54,300 nt of DNA from Sphingobacteriales bacterium (GCA_013298995.1 JAAFJW010000003.1:1-54300); one strand, 5' to 3'; positions 43,533 to 53,006 are shown, numbered from the stretch's first letter. Notes: a model not told the origin generated them from the letters alone. Program-made: numbers and translations.

Positions 43533-44444
43533 ATGCATAAATGGCTTAAAAGTTATTTTACGATTTCTAAACGTGAGTTTAACGGTATGTTGGTATTTGT
43601 TATAGTAATGATAGCTGTATTTTTAATTCCATTTGTGTATGATAAGCTAATGGTTGAACCTGTTAGGGTAAAAATAGAGGTTTTGCAACCTGCTATTAAC
43701 CAAATAGAACAAAATACGTATCAATTAAAGCAACATAATTACACCAACTATGGCAACAAAGGTAAGCATTATAAAGGCGTTTTATTTAATTTTAACCCTA
43801 ATACTTTAAACCTACAAGGCTGGGTAAAGCTAGGGCTAAGCGATAAGCAGGCGAGTTCTGTTTTAAAATATGTAGCCAAAGGTGGAAAATTTTATACCAA
43901 AGAAGATGTAAAAAAAATGTATGCCATAAGCCCAGCCAATTACGAAAGGCTTGAGCCATATATACAAATACCCGAAAAAAACATCCCTAATAGTCCAGCA
44001 AATACCTATGCAAGTACTCCTACCACCCCAAATAAAACCATAGAAAACGTATTGGTAGAAATTAACGAGGCCGATTCTATAACCTTAACTACCATTAGAG
44101 GCATAGGCCCAGCATTTGCCAGCCGAATTTTAAAATACCGTAACCGCATAGGTGGCTTTGCGGGTGTGGCGCAGCTAAGGGAGGTATATGGCATTGATTC
44201 GGTTAAATTTGACCAAATTAAAAATCAAATTAAGGTAAACACAGCTTTAATCGTAAAAACCAATATCAATACTGCCGAGTTTGATGAATTTAAAAAAATG
44301 CCCTATTTGTCTTATAAACAAATGAATGCAATAATTGCTTACCGTAAGCAACATGGTAAGTTTTTGCAAGTTTCTGAATTGGAAAAAATTGTAATTTTAA
44401 CCCCAAGCCTTATCCAAAAAATTGCCCCTTATGTACAGTTCTGA
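43533..44444 (+). CDS. ComEA-like helix-hairpin-helix protein
   Basis: The 303-residue product has one N-terminal membrane helix (about 18-37) and then three helix-hairpin-helix segments: FNPNTLNLQGWVKLGLSDKQASSVLKYVAKGGKF, VEINEADSITLTTIRGIGPAFASRILKYRNRIGGF and INTAEFDEFKKMPYLSYKQMNAIIAYRKQHGKF. ComEA proteins bind incoming DNA in the periplasm during natural transformation, but many Bacteroidota have such proteins without known competence. It overlaps apt by 14 bases. Confidence 0.88.
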   Translation: MHKWLKSYFTISKREFNGMLVFVIVMIAVFLIPFVYDKLMVEPVRVKIEVLQPAINQIEQNTYQLKQHNYTNYGNKGKHYKGVLFNFNPNTLNLQGWVKLGLSDKQASSVLKYVAKGGKFYTKEDVKKMYAISPANYERLEPYIQIPEKNIPNSPANTYASTPTTPNKTIENVLVEINEADSITLTTIRGIGPAFASRILKYRNRIGGFAGVAQLREVYGIDSVKFDQIKNQIKVNTALIVKTNINTAEFDEFKKMPYLSYKQMNAIIAYRKQHGKFLQVSELEKIVILTPSLIQKIAPYVQF

Positions 44445-44973
44445 TACTTTAGCATCGGTTATAAAAAACACCATTCGCGAAATACCCGATTTTCCCAAAG
44501 CGGGCATATCGTTTAAAGATATTACCCCTATTTTAAAAGATGCAAAATTGTGTACTGCCATTATGGACGAGTTGTGCAAGCAATTAAGTAATATAGAATT
44601 TGATGCTGTGGCAGCGGTAGAAAGTAGGGGTTTTTTGTTTGGGCTTATGCTGGCCAATAGGATGGGAAAACCTTTTATACCTATTCGTAAAAAGGGGAAA
44701 TTACCCTTTACCACGGTGCAACAGCAATATAATTTAGAGTATGGGCAGGCTACTTTAGAAATCCATAACGACGCATTTGAACCTGGTGCCAAAATACTTG
44801 TTCACGATGATTTGCTGGCTACTGGAGGTACCGTAATGGCTACGGCTGCACTTATTAAGCAACTGGGTGGTAGCGTTGCTGGGTTTTCGTTTATTATAAA
44901 TTTAGGCTTTTTAAACGGGGCTAGTAACTTAAAAAGCATATCCGAAAACATATATGCTTTGGCCACTTATTAA
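44431..44973 (+). CDS. apt: Adenine phosphoribosyltransferase
   Basis: Apt salvages adenine to AMP. The PRPP-binding motif is ILVHDDLLATGGTVMA, with IREIPDFPKAGISFKDITPIL at the N-terminus and AAVESRGFLFG in the core. I start it at the ATG at 44431 (180 residues), which overlaps the ComEA-like gene by 14 bases; a TTG three codons upstream is less likely. Confidence 0.96.
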   Translation: MYSSDTLASVIKNTIREIPDFPKAGISFKDITPILKDAKLCTAIMDELCKQLSNIEFDAVAAVESRGFLFGLMLANRMGKPFIPIRKKGKLPFTTVQQQYNLEYGQATLEIHNDAFEPGAKILVHDDLLATGGTVMATAALIKQLGGSVAGFSFIINLGFLNGASNLKSISENIYALATY

Positions 44974-44999
44974 GCCAGTTATATTAATAAGTCGAAAAA

Positions 45000-45197
45000 T
45001 TAATTTTCCTTATTTAGGGTTTCAAGCAACTCTTTTGCGGGTACTTCTTTGCATGTACCATCAATATTGCCAATAATTAAACTCCCGTTTTCGGCAGCGG
45101 TTTTTTCAACCAATTTGCGATTAGCAATTCTTAATCCTAATAAAATTTTTTCGGTAAATTCGTTAAATTTTATTATTTTACTATCTACTACTATCAT
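45000..45197 (-). CDS. Small unknown partner of the zeta-like kinase
   Basis: The 65-residue product overlaps the end of the zeta-like gene by 17 bases on the same strand. It has no signal or membrane segment. It starts MIVVDSKIIKFNEFTEKILLGLRIANRKLVEKTAAENGSLII and I recognise no family with certainty. Tight coupling to a toxin-like kinase makes an antitoxin or accessory role plausible, though in the classical epsilon-zeta system the antitoxin comes first. Confidence 0.7.
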   Translation of the reverse strand: MIVVDSKIIKFNEFTEKILLGLRIANRKLVEKTAAENGSLIIGNIDGTCKEVPAKELLETLNKEN

Positions 45198-45765
45198 AAC
45201 TCATATTTAAAATGGTTTTCCAAATATCATAATTATAAATTACTTCTCCCAATTTATTAGAACCTTCGGCTACCAAATCAGGCTCGGATACCATATTATC
45301 AAAAACCGACCACGTATTACACAACGGTATATACAGGTTTACCAAATTATAAATCCCTCTAAAATACCTACGCTCGATAACATCGCTGGGTATATGGTGC
45401 CCACCTTGGCTTACTCTTTTTGCCACACGTTGTACAGCATTTTGCGGGCTACTTAACCAAAAATATAATAATGCAACTTGGTAACCAAGTAGTTGTGCTT
45501 TTTTGATAAATGAAACGTAGCTACGGGTTGATAGCGTGGTTTCGAAGGCAAAATCAACATTTTCTTTTAAAAGCTCGTCCATCCTTAGCAACATTATCCT
45601 ACCAGCGGCAAGTGCAACACTTTCTACATTAAATGGCGATAAACCCGCCGCAATATTATCAGCGTTTACAAATTCGCGGCAATTTAAAATTTCGGGCAAT
45701 ACGGTATAGCTTGCCGTGGTTTTACCCGCACCGTTGCACCCAGCTATAATGTATAAATTTGGCAT
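45181..45765 (-). CDS. Zeta-toxin-like P-loop kinase
   Basis: The 194-residue product belongs to the zeta-toxin/AAA_33 group (often annotated as predicted ABC-type ATPase): P-loop AGCNGAGKTTAS at 8-19, REFVNADNIAAGLSPFNVESVALAAGRIMLLRMDELLKENVDFAFETTLSTRSY with the substrate Asp, and the Arg pair in RVAKRVSQGGHHIP. Zeta toxins phosphorylate UDP-GlcNAc and poison wall synthesis; whether this group does so is not established. The small gene downstream overlaps it by 17 bases. Confidence 0.85.
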   Translation of the reverse strand: MPNLYIIAGCNGAGKTTASYTVLPEILNCREFVNADNIAAGLSPFNVESVALAAGRIMLLRMDELLKENVDFAFETTLSTRSYVSFIKKAQLLGYQVALLYFWLSSPQNAVQRVAKRVSQGGHHIPSDVIERRYFRGIYNLVNLYIPLCNTWSVFDNMVSEPDLVAEGSNKLGEVIYNYDIWKTILNMSYDSSR

Positions 45766-45786
45766 AAGGCAAATATAGTTTTTTTT

Positions 45787-45905
45787 ATTAGTAGCTAGTG
45801 CTTAGTAGCTAGTGAATGTTTAAAAGCATAGATAATTATGGATTAAAATTGATTTTTTTCTTTCCCATTTACAACCACTAAAACTACCCACTAACTACTA
45901 ACCCC
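45787..45905. repeat. Clusters of ACTA-type short repeats
   Basis: TAGTAGCTAGTG appears twice at 45788-45813, and the opposite-strand forms CACTAAAACTACCC and ACTAACTACTAA lie at 45889-45902. The same CACTAGCTACTAA motif occurs before obgE at 53126-53178. Confidence 0.6.
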
Positions 45906-47166
45906 CACTTAAAACCCTTAAAATTCCCTCGGCTTTTAGCAAGCATTCGTTATACTCGTTTTGGGCATTGGCATTTACGGTAATGGCACTGCCTACCTCA
46001 AATGAAAGGTATTTACGGCTGGCATTGTATAGCATCGAGCGTATAATTACGTTAAAATCAAAATCGCCATTAGGTGCAAAATAACCTATTGCACCCGAGT
46101 AAATGCCTCTTTTTGTTGTTTCGTACTGCTCTATTATTTCCATTGCTTTTAGTTTGGGTGCACCCGTCATGCTACCCATAGGGAATGTGTTTTTAATAAT
46201 TTCTACGTTATCTAATTCGGGTTTGGCTTGGCAAACTACGGTCGATATCATTTGGTGTACTTGGGCAAAGCTATAAATGCCAAAAAGTTCTTCAACGCTT
46301 ACGGTGCTGGCTTTCGCCGATTTTGTGAGGTCGTTACGCAGCAAATCTACAATCATCACGTTTTCTTGCTGTTCTTTGGCATCGTTTTTTAAATCGTTTT
46401 TTATTTGATTATCAGTAGCTAAATCGGTGTTTCGCTTGGCAGTACCTTTTATAGGTTGTGCAATTATTTTGTTGCCTCGTTTTGCCAAAAAACGCTCGGG
46501 CGATGCGCTTATGGTGTATTTATCATCCCATTTAAAAAAAACAGAGAATGGGGCAGGCGATATTTTGTTTAAGGCTTCAAAAGCCCAAACAGGGTTTATA
46601 TCCACATTTTCGGCAAAAAATTCGATACAAAAATTGCTAATGTAAATATCACCACGGTTTATGTGCGCCAAAATTTTATCGAAAGTATTTATATATTGTG
46701 CATTGGTAAAAGTGCTTTTTAGCTGGCCATTAAATATAAAACTATTTTTTTGTGGCTTTAGGCCGATGATTTGCTGGTAAATATCATCGGCAATATTGCT
46801 AGTTATGGTAAGCGTATTGCCTTTTAAAATAAGTAAATGCTTGGGTTCAAAAAAAAACAAATCTGGAAAATTTAATACGTCTTTATTTTGGGATGTTAGG
46901 TTTTCTATCTCGTTTTTTAAATCATAACCAAAACCTCCTAGAAGCCATTTTTTATTTAACTTATAATTTTTTAATTGCTCAAAGGCGCTAAGCTTGGTAT
47001 TGTAAATTTCTAATCGAGAAACGCTATCTGCGCCAAGCAAAAAATCAAACTCGCTGTAATTATCTGTATAATTATTGCTGTCAAATACGCAACAAATCTT
47101 AAATTTTTTGGCCCATTGTAGGGCTTGTTGTTTAAATAGGGCGATGTTGCTAAGGGTAATAATCAT
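45898..47166 (-). CDS. pabB: Aminodeoxychorismate synthase, component I
   Basis: PabB joins chorismate and ammonia to make the folate precursor aminodeoxychorismate. The C-terminal chorismate domain shows AQPIKGTAKRNTD, whose Lys is typical of PabB rather than TrpE, then VMIVDLLRNDL, FPMGSMTGAPKLKAMEII and YSGAIGYFAPNG. I start at the ATG at 47166 (422 residues); an upstream in-frame ATG at 47235 would add 23 residues not expected in the family. No pabA or trpG is next to it. Confidence 0.9.
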   Translation of the reverse strand: MIITLSNIALFKQQALQWAKKFKICCVFDSNNYTDNYSEFDFLLGADSVSRLEIYNTKLSAFEQLKNYKLNKKWLLGGFGYDLKNEIENLTSQNKDVLNFPDLFFFEPKHLLILKGNTLTITSNIADDIYQQIIGLKPQKNSFIFNGQLKSTFTNAQYINTFDKILAHINRGDIYISNFCIEFFAENVDINPVWAFEALNKISPAPFSVFFKWDDKYTISASPERFLAKRGNKIIAQPIKGTAKRNTDLATDNQIKNDLKNDAKEQQENVMIVDLLRNDLTKSAKASTVSVEELFGIYSFAQVHQMISTVVCQAKPELDNVEIIKNTFPMGSMTGAPKLKAMEIIEQYETTKRGIYSGAIGYFAPNGDFDFNVIIRSMLYNASRKYLSFEVGSAITVNANAQNEYNECLLKAEGILRVLSGG

Positions 47167-47251
47167 TGATAGTAAAAATAATAAAGCTTTGTGGTTTGCT
47201 GCTTGTTTTTTAAATAAATTATACAGTGCTTTCATCGCCTCTTAAAAACAA

Positions 47252-48335
47252 CTAACCACCAAACTCCATTAAATAAGCCTTTAAAAACTCGTTTAATTCG
47301 CCATCTAAAACTGCTTGGGTGTTTGATGTTTCGTAGCTGGTGCGTAAATCTTTCACTAATTTATAGGGATGTAAAACGTAATTTCGTATTTGCGAACCCC
47401 ATTCAATTTTCTTTTTATTACCCTCAACCGTGGCCGATGCTTCCATTCGTTTACGAATTTCTATTTCGTATAGCTGTGATTTTAAAAGCCTTATAGCATT
47501 TTCTTTATTTTGTAGTTGCGACCGAGATTCTTGATTTTTGATAATTATACCACTAGGCTTGTGGTATAAACGTACAGCGGTTTCAACCTTGTTTACATTT
47601 TGGCCTCCAGCCCCGCCCGACCTAAAGGTTTCGAATTCGATTTCCGATGGGTTAACCTCAATTTCGATCGTATCATCAACCAGCGGATACACATATACCG
47701 ATGCAAACGAAGTATGGCGCTTGGCATTGGCATCAAATGGCGAAATACGTACCAAGCGGTGTACACCGTTTTCGCCTTTTAGGTAACCGTAGGCAAAAGC
47801 TCCTTCAAACTGTAGCGTAACTGTTTTTATACCCGCTACATCGCCCTCTTGCGCATCTTGCTCGGTAACTTTGCAGCCATTTTTTTCGCCCCACATGATG
47901 TACATGCGCATAAGCATAGCCGCCCAATCGCAACTTTCGGTACCTCCCGCCCCAGCGGTAATTTGTAATACAGCGTTGAGTTGGTCTTCTTCGGCCGAAA
48001 GCATATTTTTAAATTCCAGCTCTTCTAAAGTTTTTAAGGCATCGGCGTAAGCCAAATCTACCTCTTGTTCGCTTGCATCGCCAGCCTGAAAAAACTCCAA
48101 CATTATGCCCGCATCATCAATTGCCGAAACAGCTTTTTGGTAACCATCCGTCCACACTTTTTTATTATTAATGGCGTGTAGCACCTTTTCGGCTTCTTTG
48201 GGCTTATCCCAAAAACCAGGCTGTAGGGTTAAATCTTGTTCGCGGTGTAATTGTTCAATTTTGGTGTCGAGGTCAAAGATGCCTCCTCAGAGAAGTTACC
48301 CTATCTCTTAAATCCTGCAAGTTTTCTTTTGTCAT
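47252..48335 (-). CDS. prfB: Peptide chain release factor 2, with programmed +1 frameshift
   Basis: RF2 ends translation at UGA and UAA. The main frame holds SPF in [15 protein letters not shown] and the GGQ motif in [18 protein letters not shown]. The first 20 codons are in another frame: from the ATG at 48335 the sequence runs to TGA at 48273-48275 preceded by CTT, with AGGAGG three bases before it. A +1 slip gives a continuous protein of about 360 residues, the expected length. A TACATTTG promoter box 7 bases before the ATG supports this start. Confidence 0.97.
48273..48287 (-). promoter_or_regulatory. prfB +1 frameshift site
   Basis: On the minus strand AGGAGG, CAT, CTT, TGA, C follow in order. 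The spacing and slippery CTT-TGA-C are the same as in the E. coli prfB site, where RF2 scarcity favours the shift. Confidence 0.93.
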
Positions 48336-48342
48336 AAGGTTG

Positions 48343-48350
48343 CAAATGTA
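48343..48350 (-). promoter_or_regulatory. -7 promoter box of prfB
   Basis: TACATTTG on the minus strand matches TAnnTTTG and ends 7 bases before the prfB ATG. Confidence 0.55.
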
Positions 48351-48540
48351 GTATTACAAATTCGAAATTGTTAAAAATAACTAAAGTTTCGGAGCAAAAA
48401 TAGGGTCAGGGTAATTTTTATTGCTGTTTTGGCGGTATCGTACATTTATTGTGATAAAGTAGCTGCCAATAGCGGTAAATAATAACTCCAAAAAAGCCCC
48501 GCCAAAAAAAACTAAAAACTTTGTTGTTTCAACTAAACAC

Positions 48541-48576
48541 AAAAAAAGCCCAACTAAATGTAGCCAGGCTTTTTTT
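48541..48576. terminator. Terminator after dnaK
   Basis: AAAAAAAGCC and GGCTTTTTTT pair over a 16-base loop, giving a terminator usable from either side; it lies 17 bases after the dnaK stop. Confidence 0.8.
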
Positions 48577-48592
48577 GTGTTTTAGCAATTTA

Positions 48593-50503
48593 TTATTTTG
48601 CTTCTCCGTCTTTCACTTCTTCAAACTCGACATCGGTAACGCTATCGGCGTTATTAGTAGCTTGTTGGTTAGCTTCGGCATTTGCGCCTTGGGCATCACC
48701 ACCTGTGGCTTTGTACATATCTTCGGATGCTACCGCCCATGCAGCGTTTAAGGTTTCGGATGCGGCATCAATATCGGCAAAGTTACGGTTTGCGTAAGCA
48801 TCTTTTAACTTGGTTAAAGCATCTTCGATAGGTGCTTTTTTATCTGCTGGTATTTTATCGCCGTATTCTTTCAATTGTTTTTCGGTCGAAAATATCAGCG
48901 CATCAGCACTGTTAATTTTATCCGCTTCTTCTTTAGCTGCTTTGTCCGATTCGGCATTTTGCTCTGCTTCTTCTTTCATCTTTTTAATATCTGCATCCGA
49001 TAAGCCAGATGAAGCCTCAATCCTAATTTTTTGTTCTTTACCCGTTGCTTTATCTTTAGCACCTACGTGTAAAATACCGTTTGCATCAATATCAAAAGTA
49101 ACTTCAATTTGTGGTACACCACGTGGTGCTGGTGGTATGCCATCAAGGTGGAACCTACCAATAGTGCGGTTATCTTTTGCCATTGGGCGTTCGCCTTGCA
49201 AAATATGTATTTCTACCGATGGCTGGCTATCCGATGCGGTAGAGAATGTTTCTGATTTTTTGGTTGGGATGGTGGTATTGCTTTCTATCAATTTTGTCAT
49301 CACACCGCCCATAGTTTCGATACCTAAGCTAAGTGGGGTAACATCTAATAACAATACATCTTTAACCTCGCCAGTTAATACACCGCCTTGTATGGCAGCA
49401 CCTATGGCCACTACCTCATCGGGGTTTACACCTTTTGAAGGTGCTTTGCCAAAGAATTTTTCGACCGCTTCTTGTATGGCTGGTATGCGGGTACTACCAC
49501 CTACTAATATAATTTCGTCGATATCGCTGGTAGATAAACCTGCATTTTTTAATGCCGATTTACACGGTGCAATGGTACGGTTAATTAAATCGGCAGCTAA
49601 AGCCTCAAATTTTGCTTTTGATAAGTTGCGTACCAAATGTTTGGGGCCGCTAGCATCGGCAGTAATATAAGGTAAGTTTATTTCGGTTTGGGTTGAGTTA
49701 GAAAGCTCGATTTTAGCTTTTTCGGCAGCTTCTTTTAGGCGTTGTAAAGCCATTGGGTCTTTTACCAAATCCATACCAAACTCGGTTTTAAATTCGGCAG
49801 CCAACCAGTCGATAATTACTTGGTCAAAATCATCACCACCTAAATGTGTATCGCCATCGGTAGCTTTTACTTCAAATACGCCATCGCCTAGCTCTAAAAC
49901 AGATACGTCATGCGTACCACCACCACAGTCGAAAACAACAATTTTCATGTCTTTGGCGGTTTTATCTAAGCCATAAGCTAAGGCAGCAGCAGTAGGTTCG
50001 TTTATAATTCTACGCACTTTTAAGCCAGCAATTTCACCTGCTTCTTTGGTAGCTTGGCGTTGCGCATCGTTAAAATAAGCAGGTACAGTAATTACCGCTT
50101 CGTAAACCTCTTGACCTAAAAAATCTTCGGCAGTTTTCTTCATTTTTTGAAGTATCATGGCCGATAGTTCTTGAGGCGTATATTTTCTATCGTCGATTTC
50201 TACACGTGGTGTGTTATTATCGCCTTTTACAACTTTGTAAGGTACACGGCTAATTTCTTTAGAAACCTCGTTAAAATTGTTTCCCATAAAACGCTTAATA
50301 GAGTAAATCGTTTTTGTAGGGTTTGTAATAGCTTGACGTTTAGCAGGGTCACCCACTTTACGTTCGCCACCTTCCACAAAAGCAACTATAGAAGGCGTGG
50401 TGCGCTTACCCTCGCTGTTAGCAATAACCACAGGCTCGTTGCCTTCCATTACCGAAACACAAGAGTTGGTTGTGCCTAAATCGATACCAATAATTTTTGA
50501 CAT
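48593..50503 (-). CDS. dnaK: Chaperone DnaK (Hsp70)
   Basis: DnaK is the ATP-driven folding chaperone. The ATPase domain starts [21 protein letters not shown], with [19 protein letters not shown] and [13 protein letters not shown]; the substrate domain has [20 protein letters not shown]. It has 636 residues with a Gln/Asn/Ala-rich tail ending in the acidic [11 protein letters not shown]. It stands alone, without grpE or dnaJ next to it. Confidence 0.98.
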   Translation of the reverse strand: MSKIIGIDLGTTNSCVSVMEGNEPVVIANSEGKRTTPSIVAFVEGGERKVGDPAKRQAITNPTKTIYSIKRFMGNNFNEVSKEISRVPYKVVKGDNNTPRVEIDDRKYTPQELSAMILQKMKKTAEDFLGQEVYEAVITVPAYFNDAQRQATKEAGEIAGLKVRRIINEPTAAALAYGLDKTAKDMKIVVFDCGGGTHDVSVLELGDGVFEVKATDGDTHLGGDDFDQVIIDWLAAEFKTEFGMDLVKDPMALQRLKEAAEKAKIELSNSTQTEINLPYITADASGPKHLVRNLSKAKFEALAADLINRTIAPCKSALKNAGLSTSDIDEIILVGGSTRIPAIQEAVEKFFGKAPSKGVNPDEVVAIGAAIQGGVLTGEVKDVLLLDVTPLSLGIETMGGVMTKLIESNTTIPTKKSETFSTASDSQPSVEIHILQGERPMAKDNRTIGRFHLDGIPPAPRGVPQIEVTFDIDANGILHVGAKDKATGKEQKIRIEASSGLSDADIKKMKEEAEQNAESDKAAKEEADKINSADALIFSTEKQLKEYGDKIPADKKAPIEDALTKLKDAYANRNFADIDAASETLNAAWAVASEDMYKATGGDAQGANAEANQQATNNADSVTDVEFEEVKDGEAK

Positions 50504-50556
50504 AATGTATATATTTAATTAATATTATATTCGTTAACCTTACTTAACAAGGCTTA

Positions 50557-50578
50557 TGCCAACAAATAATTGTCAGCA
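50557..50578 (-). promoter_or_regulatory. Possible operator upstream of dnaK
   Basis: On the minus strand TGCTGAC and GTTGGCA form an imperfect inverted repeat around AATTATTT, 54 bases before the dnaK ATG. A further TGTCA half-site lies upstream at about 50596. No CIRCE element is present. The regulator, if any, is unknown. Confidence 0.3.
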
Positions 50579-50742
50579 AAATGATGGTTTATGACAGTTT
50601 TTTAAAAATTAAGGCTGGATTTTATTATTTTGATAATGACAGGATGGCAGAAAAGATGTGTGCAATTGCGGTTTATTGTAAAAACGCTAGTAATGCTTAA
50701 CTAAAATTTATCGCATTATATTAGTTCTGGCATTATATATTT

Positions 50743-50750
50743 TACTTTTG
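50743..50750 (+). promoter_or_regulatory. -7 promoter box of the RmlD-like gene
   Basis: TACTTTTG matches TAnnTTTG and ends 5 bases before the ATG at 50756, suggesting a very short leader. Confidence 0.6.
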
Positions 50751-50755
50751 TTTGC

Positions 50756-51673
50756 ATGATAAAAATTTTAATAACAGGTAGCAATGGCCTGCTGGGGAAA
50801 AAATTAATCAACCTTATTTTAAACACCACAGGTTTCGATTTGGTTGCCACATCAAAAGGTAAAAATCGCCATCCTATACAACAGGGCTATACTTATGCCT
50901 CATTGGATATTGCCCAAGCACACCAAGTAGCCACAATAATAAACCATTACCAACCCCATATAGTGATACATACCGCTGCAATCACGAATGTAGATATTTG
51001 CCATACCGAGCGTGAGTTATGCTGGCAAGTAAACGTTAGCGCAGTAGCTTATTTAATTGATGCCTGCCGTAAGGCTAATTGTAGGCTTATACATTTATCA
51101 ACCGATTTTATTTTTGATGGTAAAAATGGGCCATATACCGAAAATGATACGCCCAACCCATTATCCTATTACGGTCAAAGCAAATGGGCTGCCGAACAGT
51201 TGATAATGCAATCGGATATTCAATGGGTTATATTACGTACCATATTGGTTTACGGGGTAGTAAAAAATTTAAGCCGATCAAATATTGTGTTGTGGGCAAA
51301 AAATGCCTTACAAAAAGGCGAAACCATCAATGTAGTAAACGATCAATGGCGAACGCCTACCTTGGCCGAAGACCTGGCCACTATTTGCCTATTGGCAGCA
51401 CAAAAAAATGCACAAGGCATATATAACGCTTCGGGTAAAGATATGTTGAGTATTTTAGAATTGGTGCAGGCTGTAGCCGATTTTTATGGCTTAGATAAAA
51501 GCCTGATAAACCCCGTAACATCAGCCAGCTTAAACCAAGCGGCTATAAGGCCAGCAAAAACAGGTTTTATATTAGATAAGGCTATGGCCGATTTAGGCTA
51601 CACACCACACTCGTTTACCCAAGGTTTAAAAATTATGGATAAACAGTTGAAAGAATTGGACAAGAATGTATAA
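50756..51673 (+). CDS. RmlD-like NAD(P)-dependent sugar reductase (SDR)
   Basis: The 305-residue product is an extended SDR of the dTDP-4-dehydrorhamnose reductase group: GSNGLLGKKLI for the nucleotide, HTAAITNVDICHTERELCWQVNV, STDFIFDGKNGPYTENDTPNPLSYYGQSKWAAEQ with the catalytic YxxxK. No rmlA, B or C is nearby, so the substrate may differ from rhamnose. A peroxiredoxin follows by 29 bases. Confidence 0.88.
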   Translation: MIKILITGSNGLLGKKLINLILNTTGFDLVATSKGKNRHPIQQGYTYASLDIAQAHQVATIINHYQPHIVIHTAAITNVDICHTERELCWQVNVSAVAYLIDACRKANCRLIHLSTDFIFDGKNGPYTENDTPNPLSYYGQSKWAAEQLIMQSDIQWVILRTILVYGVVKNLSRSNIVLWAKNALQKGETINVVNDQWRTPTLAEDLATICLLAAQKNAQGIYNASGKDMLSILELVQAVADFYGLDKSLINPVTSASLNQAAIRPAKTGFILDKAMADLGYTPHSFTQGLKIMDKQLKELDKNV

Positions 51674-51702
51674 TTTAGACAAAATTTAAAAAACACAACA
51701 TT

Positions 51703-52164
51703 ATGGCACTACAAATTGGCAACCAAGCCCCCGAATTTACCTTGTTTAGCTCGGATTTAAAAGAAGTAAGTTTAAGCGATTACGCAGGTAAAAAAGTAAT
51801 TATTCACTTTTTTCCGATGGCTTTTACAGGCGTGTGCACCACGCAATTATGCACCATGCGTGATAATTTTGGCTTTTACGAAGGTTTAAATGCCGTAGTA
51901 TTAGGCATATCGGTTGATTCGCCTTTTACCCTTGCCAAATTTAAAGCCGACAACAATTATCAATTTGATTTACTTTCGGATTTTAACAAAACAGTTTCGC
52001 AGTCTTACGGTGCATTTTATGATACCTTTGTATTTAATTTAAAAGGAGTAGCCAAGCGAGCCGCCTTTGTTTTAGATACACAACACAAGGTAATTTATGC
52101 CGAAGTATTGGAATCGGCGGGCGATTTACCCGATTTTGCAGCTATTGATGCTTTGATAAAATAG
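51703..52164 (+). CDS. Peroxiredoxin (AhpC/TSA, AhpE/Bcp-like)
   Basis: The 153-residue thiol peroxidase reduces hydroperoxides. The peroxidatic Cys is in PMAFTGVCTTQLCTMRDN, with a second Cys five residues on, as in Bcp-like atypical two-Cys enzymes. GISVDSPFTLAKFKADN and a C-terminal LESAGDLPDF complete the fold. It probably shares an mRNA with the reductase upstream. Confidence 0.93.
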   Translation: MALQIGNQAPEFTLFSSDLKEVSLSDYAGKKVIIHFFPMAFTGVCTTQLCTMRDNFGFYEGLNAVVLGISVDSPFTLAKFKADNNYQFDLLSDFNKTVSQSYGAFYDTFVFNLKGVAKRAAFVLDTQHKVIYAEVLESAGDLPDFAAIDALIK

Positions 52165-52212
52165 CGATTTTTGCTATTTAAAAGCATATTTATAATATTT
52201 TATTAATAAAAA

Positions 52213-52244
52213 TTTGTGGTTGTGTAGTAAAACTGATACTTTTG
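52213..52244 (+). promoter_or_regulatory. Promoter of tRNA-Arg
   Basis: TTTG at 52213-52216 and TACTTTTG at 52237-52244 are 20 bases apart, a full match to the Bacteroidota housekeeping promoter. The tRNA starts 26 bases further on. Confidence 0.8.
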
Positions 52245-52270
52245 CACTCTCAATAAAAAACAAATTTATT

Positions 52271-52347
52271 GGACCTGTGGCTCAACTGGATAGAGCACTT
52301 GACTACGGATCAGGAGGTTAGGGGTTCGAATCCCTTCAGGTTCACCA
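52271..52347 (+). tRNA. tRNA-Arg (anticodon ACG)
   Basis: The 77 bases fold as a class I tRNA: acceptor GGACCTG with CAGGTTC (one G-U pair), D-arm GCTCAACTGGATAGAGC, anticodon arm CTTGA-CTACGGA-TCAGG and T-arm AGGGGTTCGAATCCCTT. CCA is encoded. A frame starting at 52269 reads through the tRNA into adk but is not real coding. Confidence 0.96.
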
Positions 52348-52357
52348 TAGTAAATCG

Positions 52358-52388
52358 AAGCCTTTTTGTATTTTGTACAAAAAGGCTT
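52358..52388 (+). terminator. Rho-independent terminator after tRNA-Arg
   Basis: AAGCCTTTTTGTA and TACAAAAAGGCTT form perfect 13-bp arms over a five-base loop, followed by TTTT. It separates the tRNA from adk. Confidence 0.88.
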
Positions 52389-52409
52389 TTTAAATTTAAC
52401 CACACACTT

Positions 52410-53006
52410 ATGCTCAATTTAGTTCTTTTTGGCCCTCCAGGGGCAGGTAAAGGTACACAATCACAAAACCTAATAGCTACTTATGGTTTAATACATTTAT
52501 CTACTGGCGATATTTTAAGAAACGAAATTAGCAATGGAACAGCCCTAGGTATCGAAGCCAAAAAACTAATGGACGAAGGCTTACTAGTACCCGATGCCGT
52601 AGTTATAGGCATGATAAGCAATAAGCTAGATGCCAATAAAGATGCTAAAGGCTTTATTTTTGATGGTTTTCCACGTACAGTTGCCCAAGCCGAGGCTCTA
52701 GATAATTTACTTGCATCTAAAAACGAAAGTATTTCGGCAATGATAGCCTTAGAAGTAGATAAAATAGAACTTGAAAAAAGATTGCTTTTGCGAGGCAAAG
52801 ACTCGGGCAGAGTAGATGACCAAAACTCCGAAATTATAAAAAAACGCATCGAAGAATATATAAGCAAAACCGAAGTAGTAGCCAGTTTTTATGCCAGCCA
52901 AAATAAATTTTTTAGTGTAAACGGCATAGGTAGTATTGATGCTATTTTTAATGAAATTAATAAAGTAGTAAGCAACTTATCTCCGACTGAAATCGGGGAA
53001 AAGTGA
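52410..53006 (+). CDS. adk: Adenylate kinase
   Basis: Adk balances ATP, ADP and AMP. The P-loop GPPGAGKGTQ is at 8-17, with HLSTGDILRNEI, FIFDGFPRTVAQAEAL and the short LID RGKDSGRVDDQNSEIIKKR without zinc cysteines. I start at the ATG at 52410 (198 residues), since a longer frame reads through the tRNA. The last eight residues come from a degenerate repeat at 52985-53090, making it slightly longer than usual. Confidence 0.96.
   Translation: MLNLVLFGPPGAGKGTQSQNLIATYGLIHLSTGDILRNEISNGTALGIEAKKLMDEGLLVPDAVVIGMISNKLDANKDAKGFIFDGFPRTVAQAEALDNLLASKNESISAMIALEVDKIELEKRLLLRGKDSGRVDDQNSEIIKKRIEEYISKTEVVASFYASQNKFFSVNGIGSIDAIFNEINKVVSNLSPTEIGEK

Noticed and set aside
48810-49670. 286-codon frame opposite dnaK
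   Set aside because: It lies entirely antisense to dnaK, has Ser-rich low-complexity composition typical of shadow frames and resembles no protein.
52269-52409. In-frame extension of adk through the tRNA gene
   Set aside because: The first 47 codons overlap tRNA-Arg and its terminator; the Adk family starts at MLNLVLFGPPGAGKGTQ, encoded from 52410.
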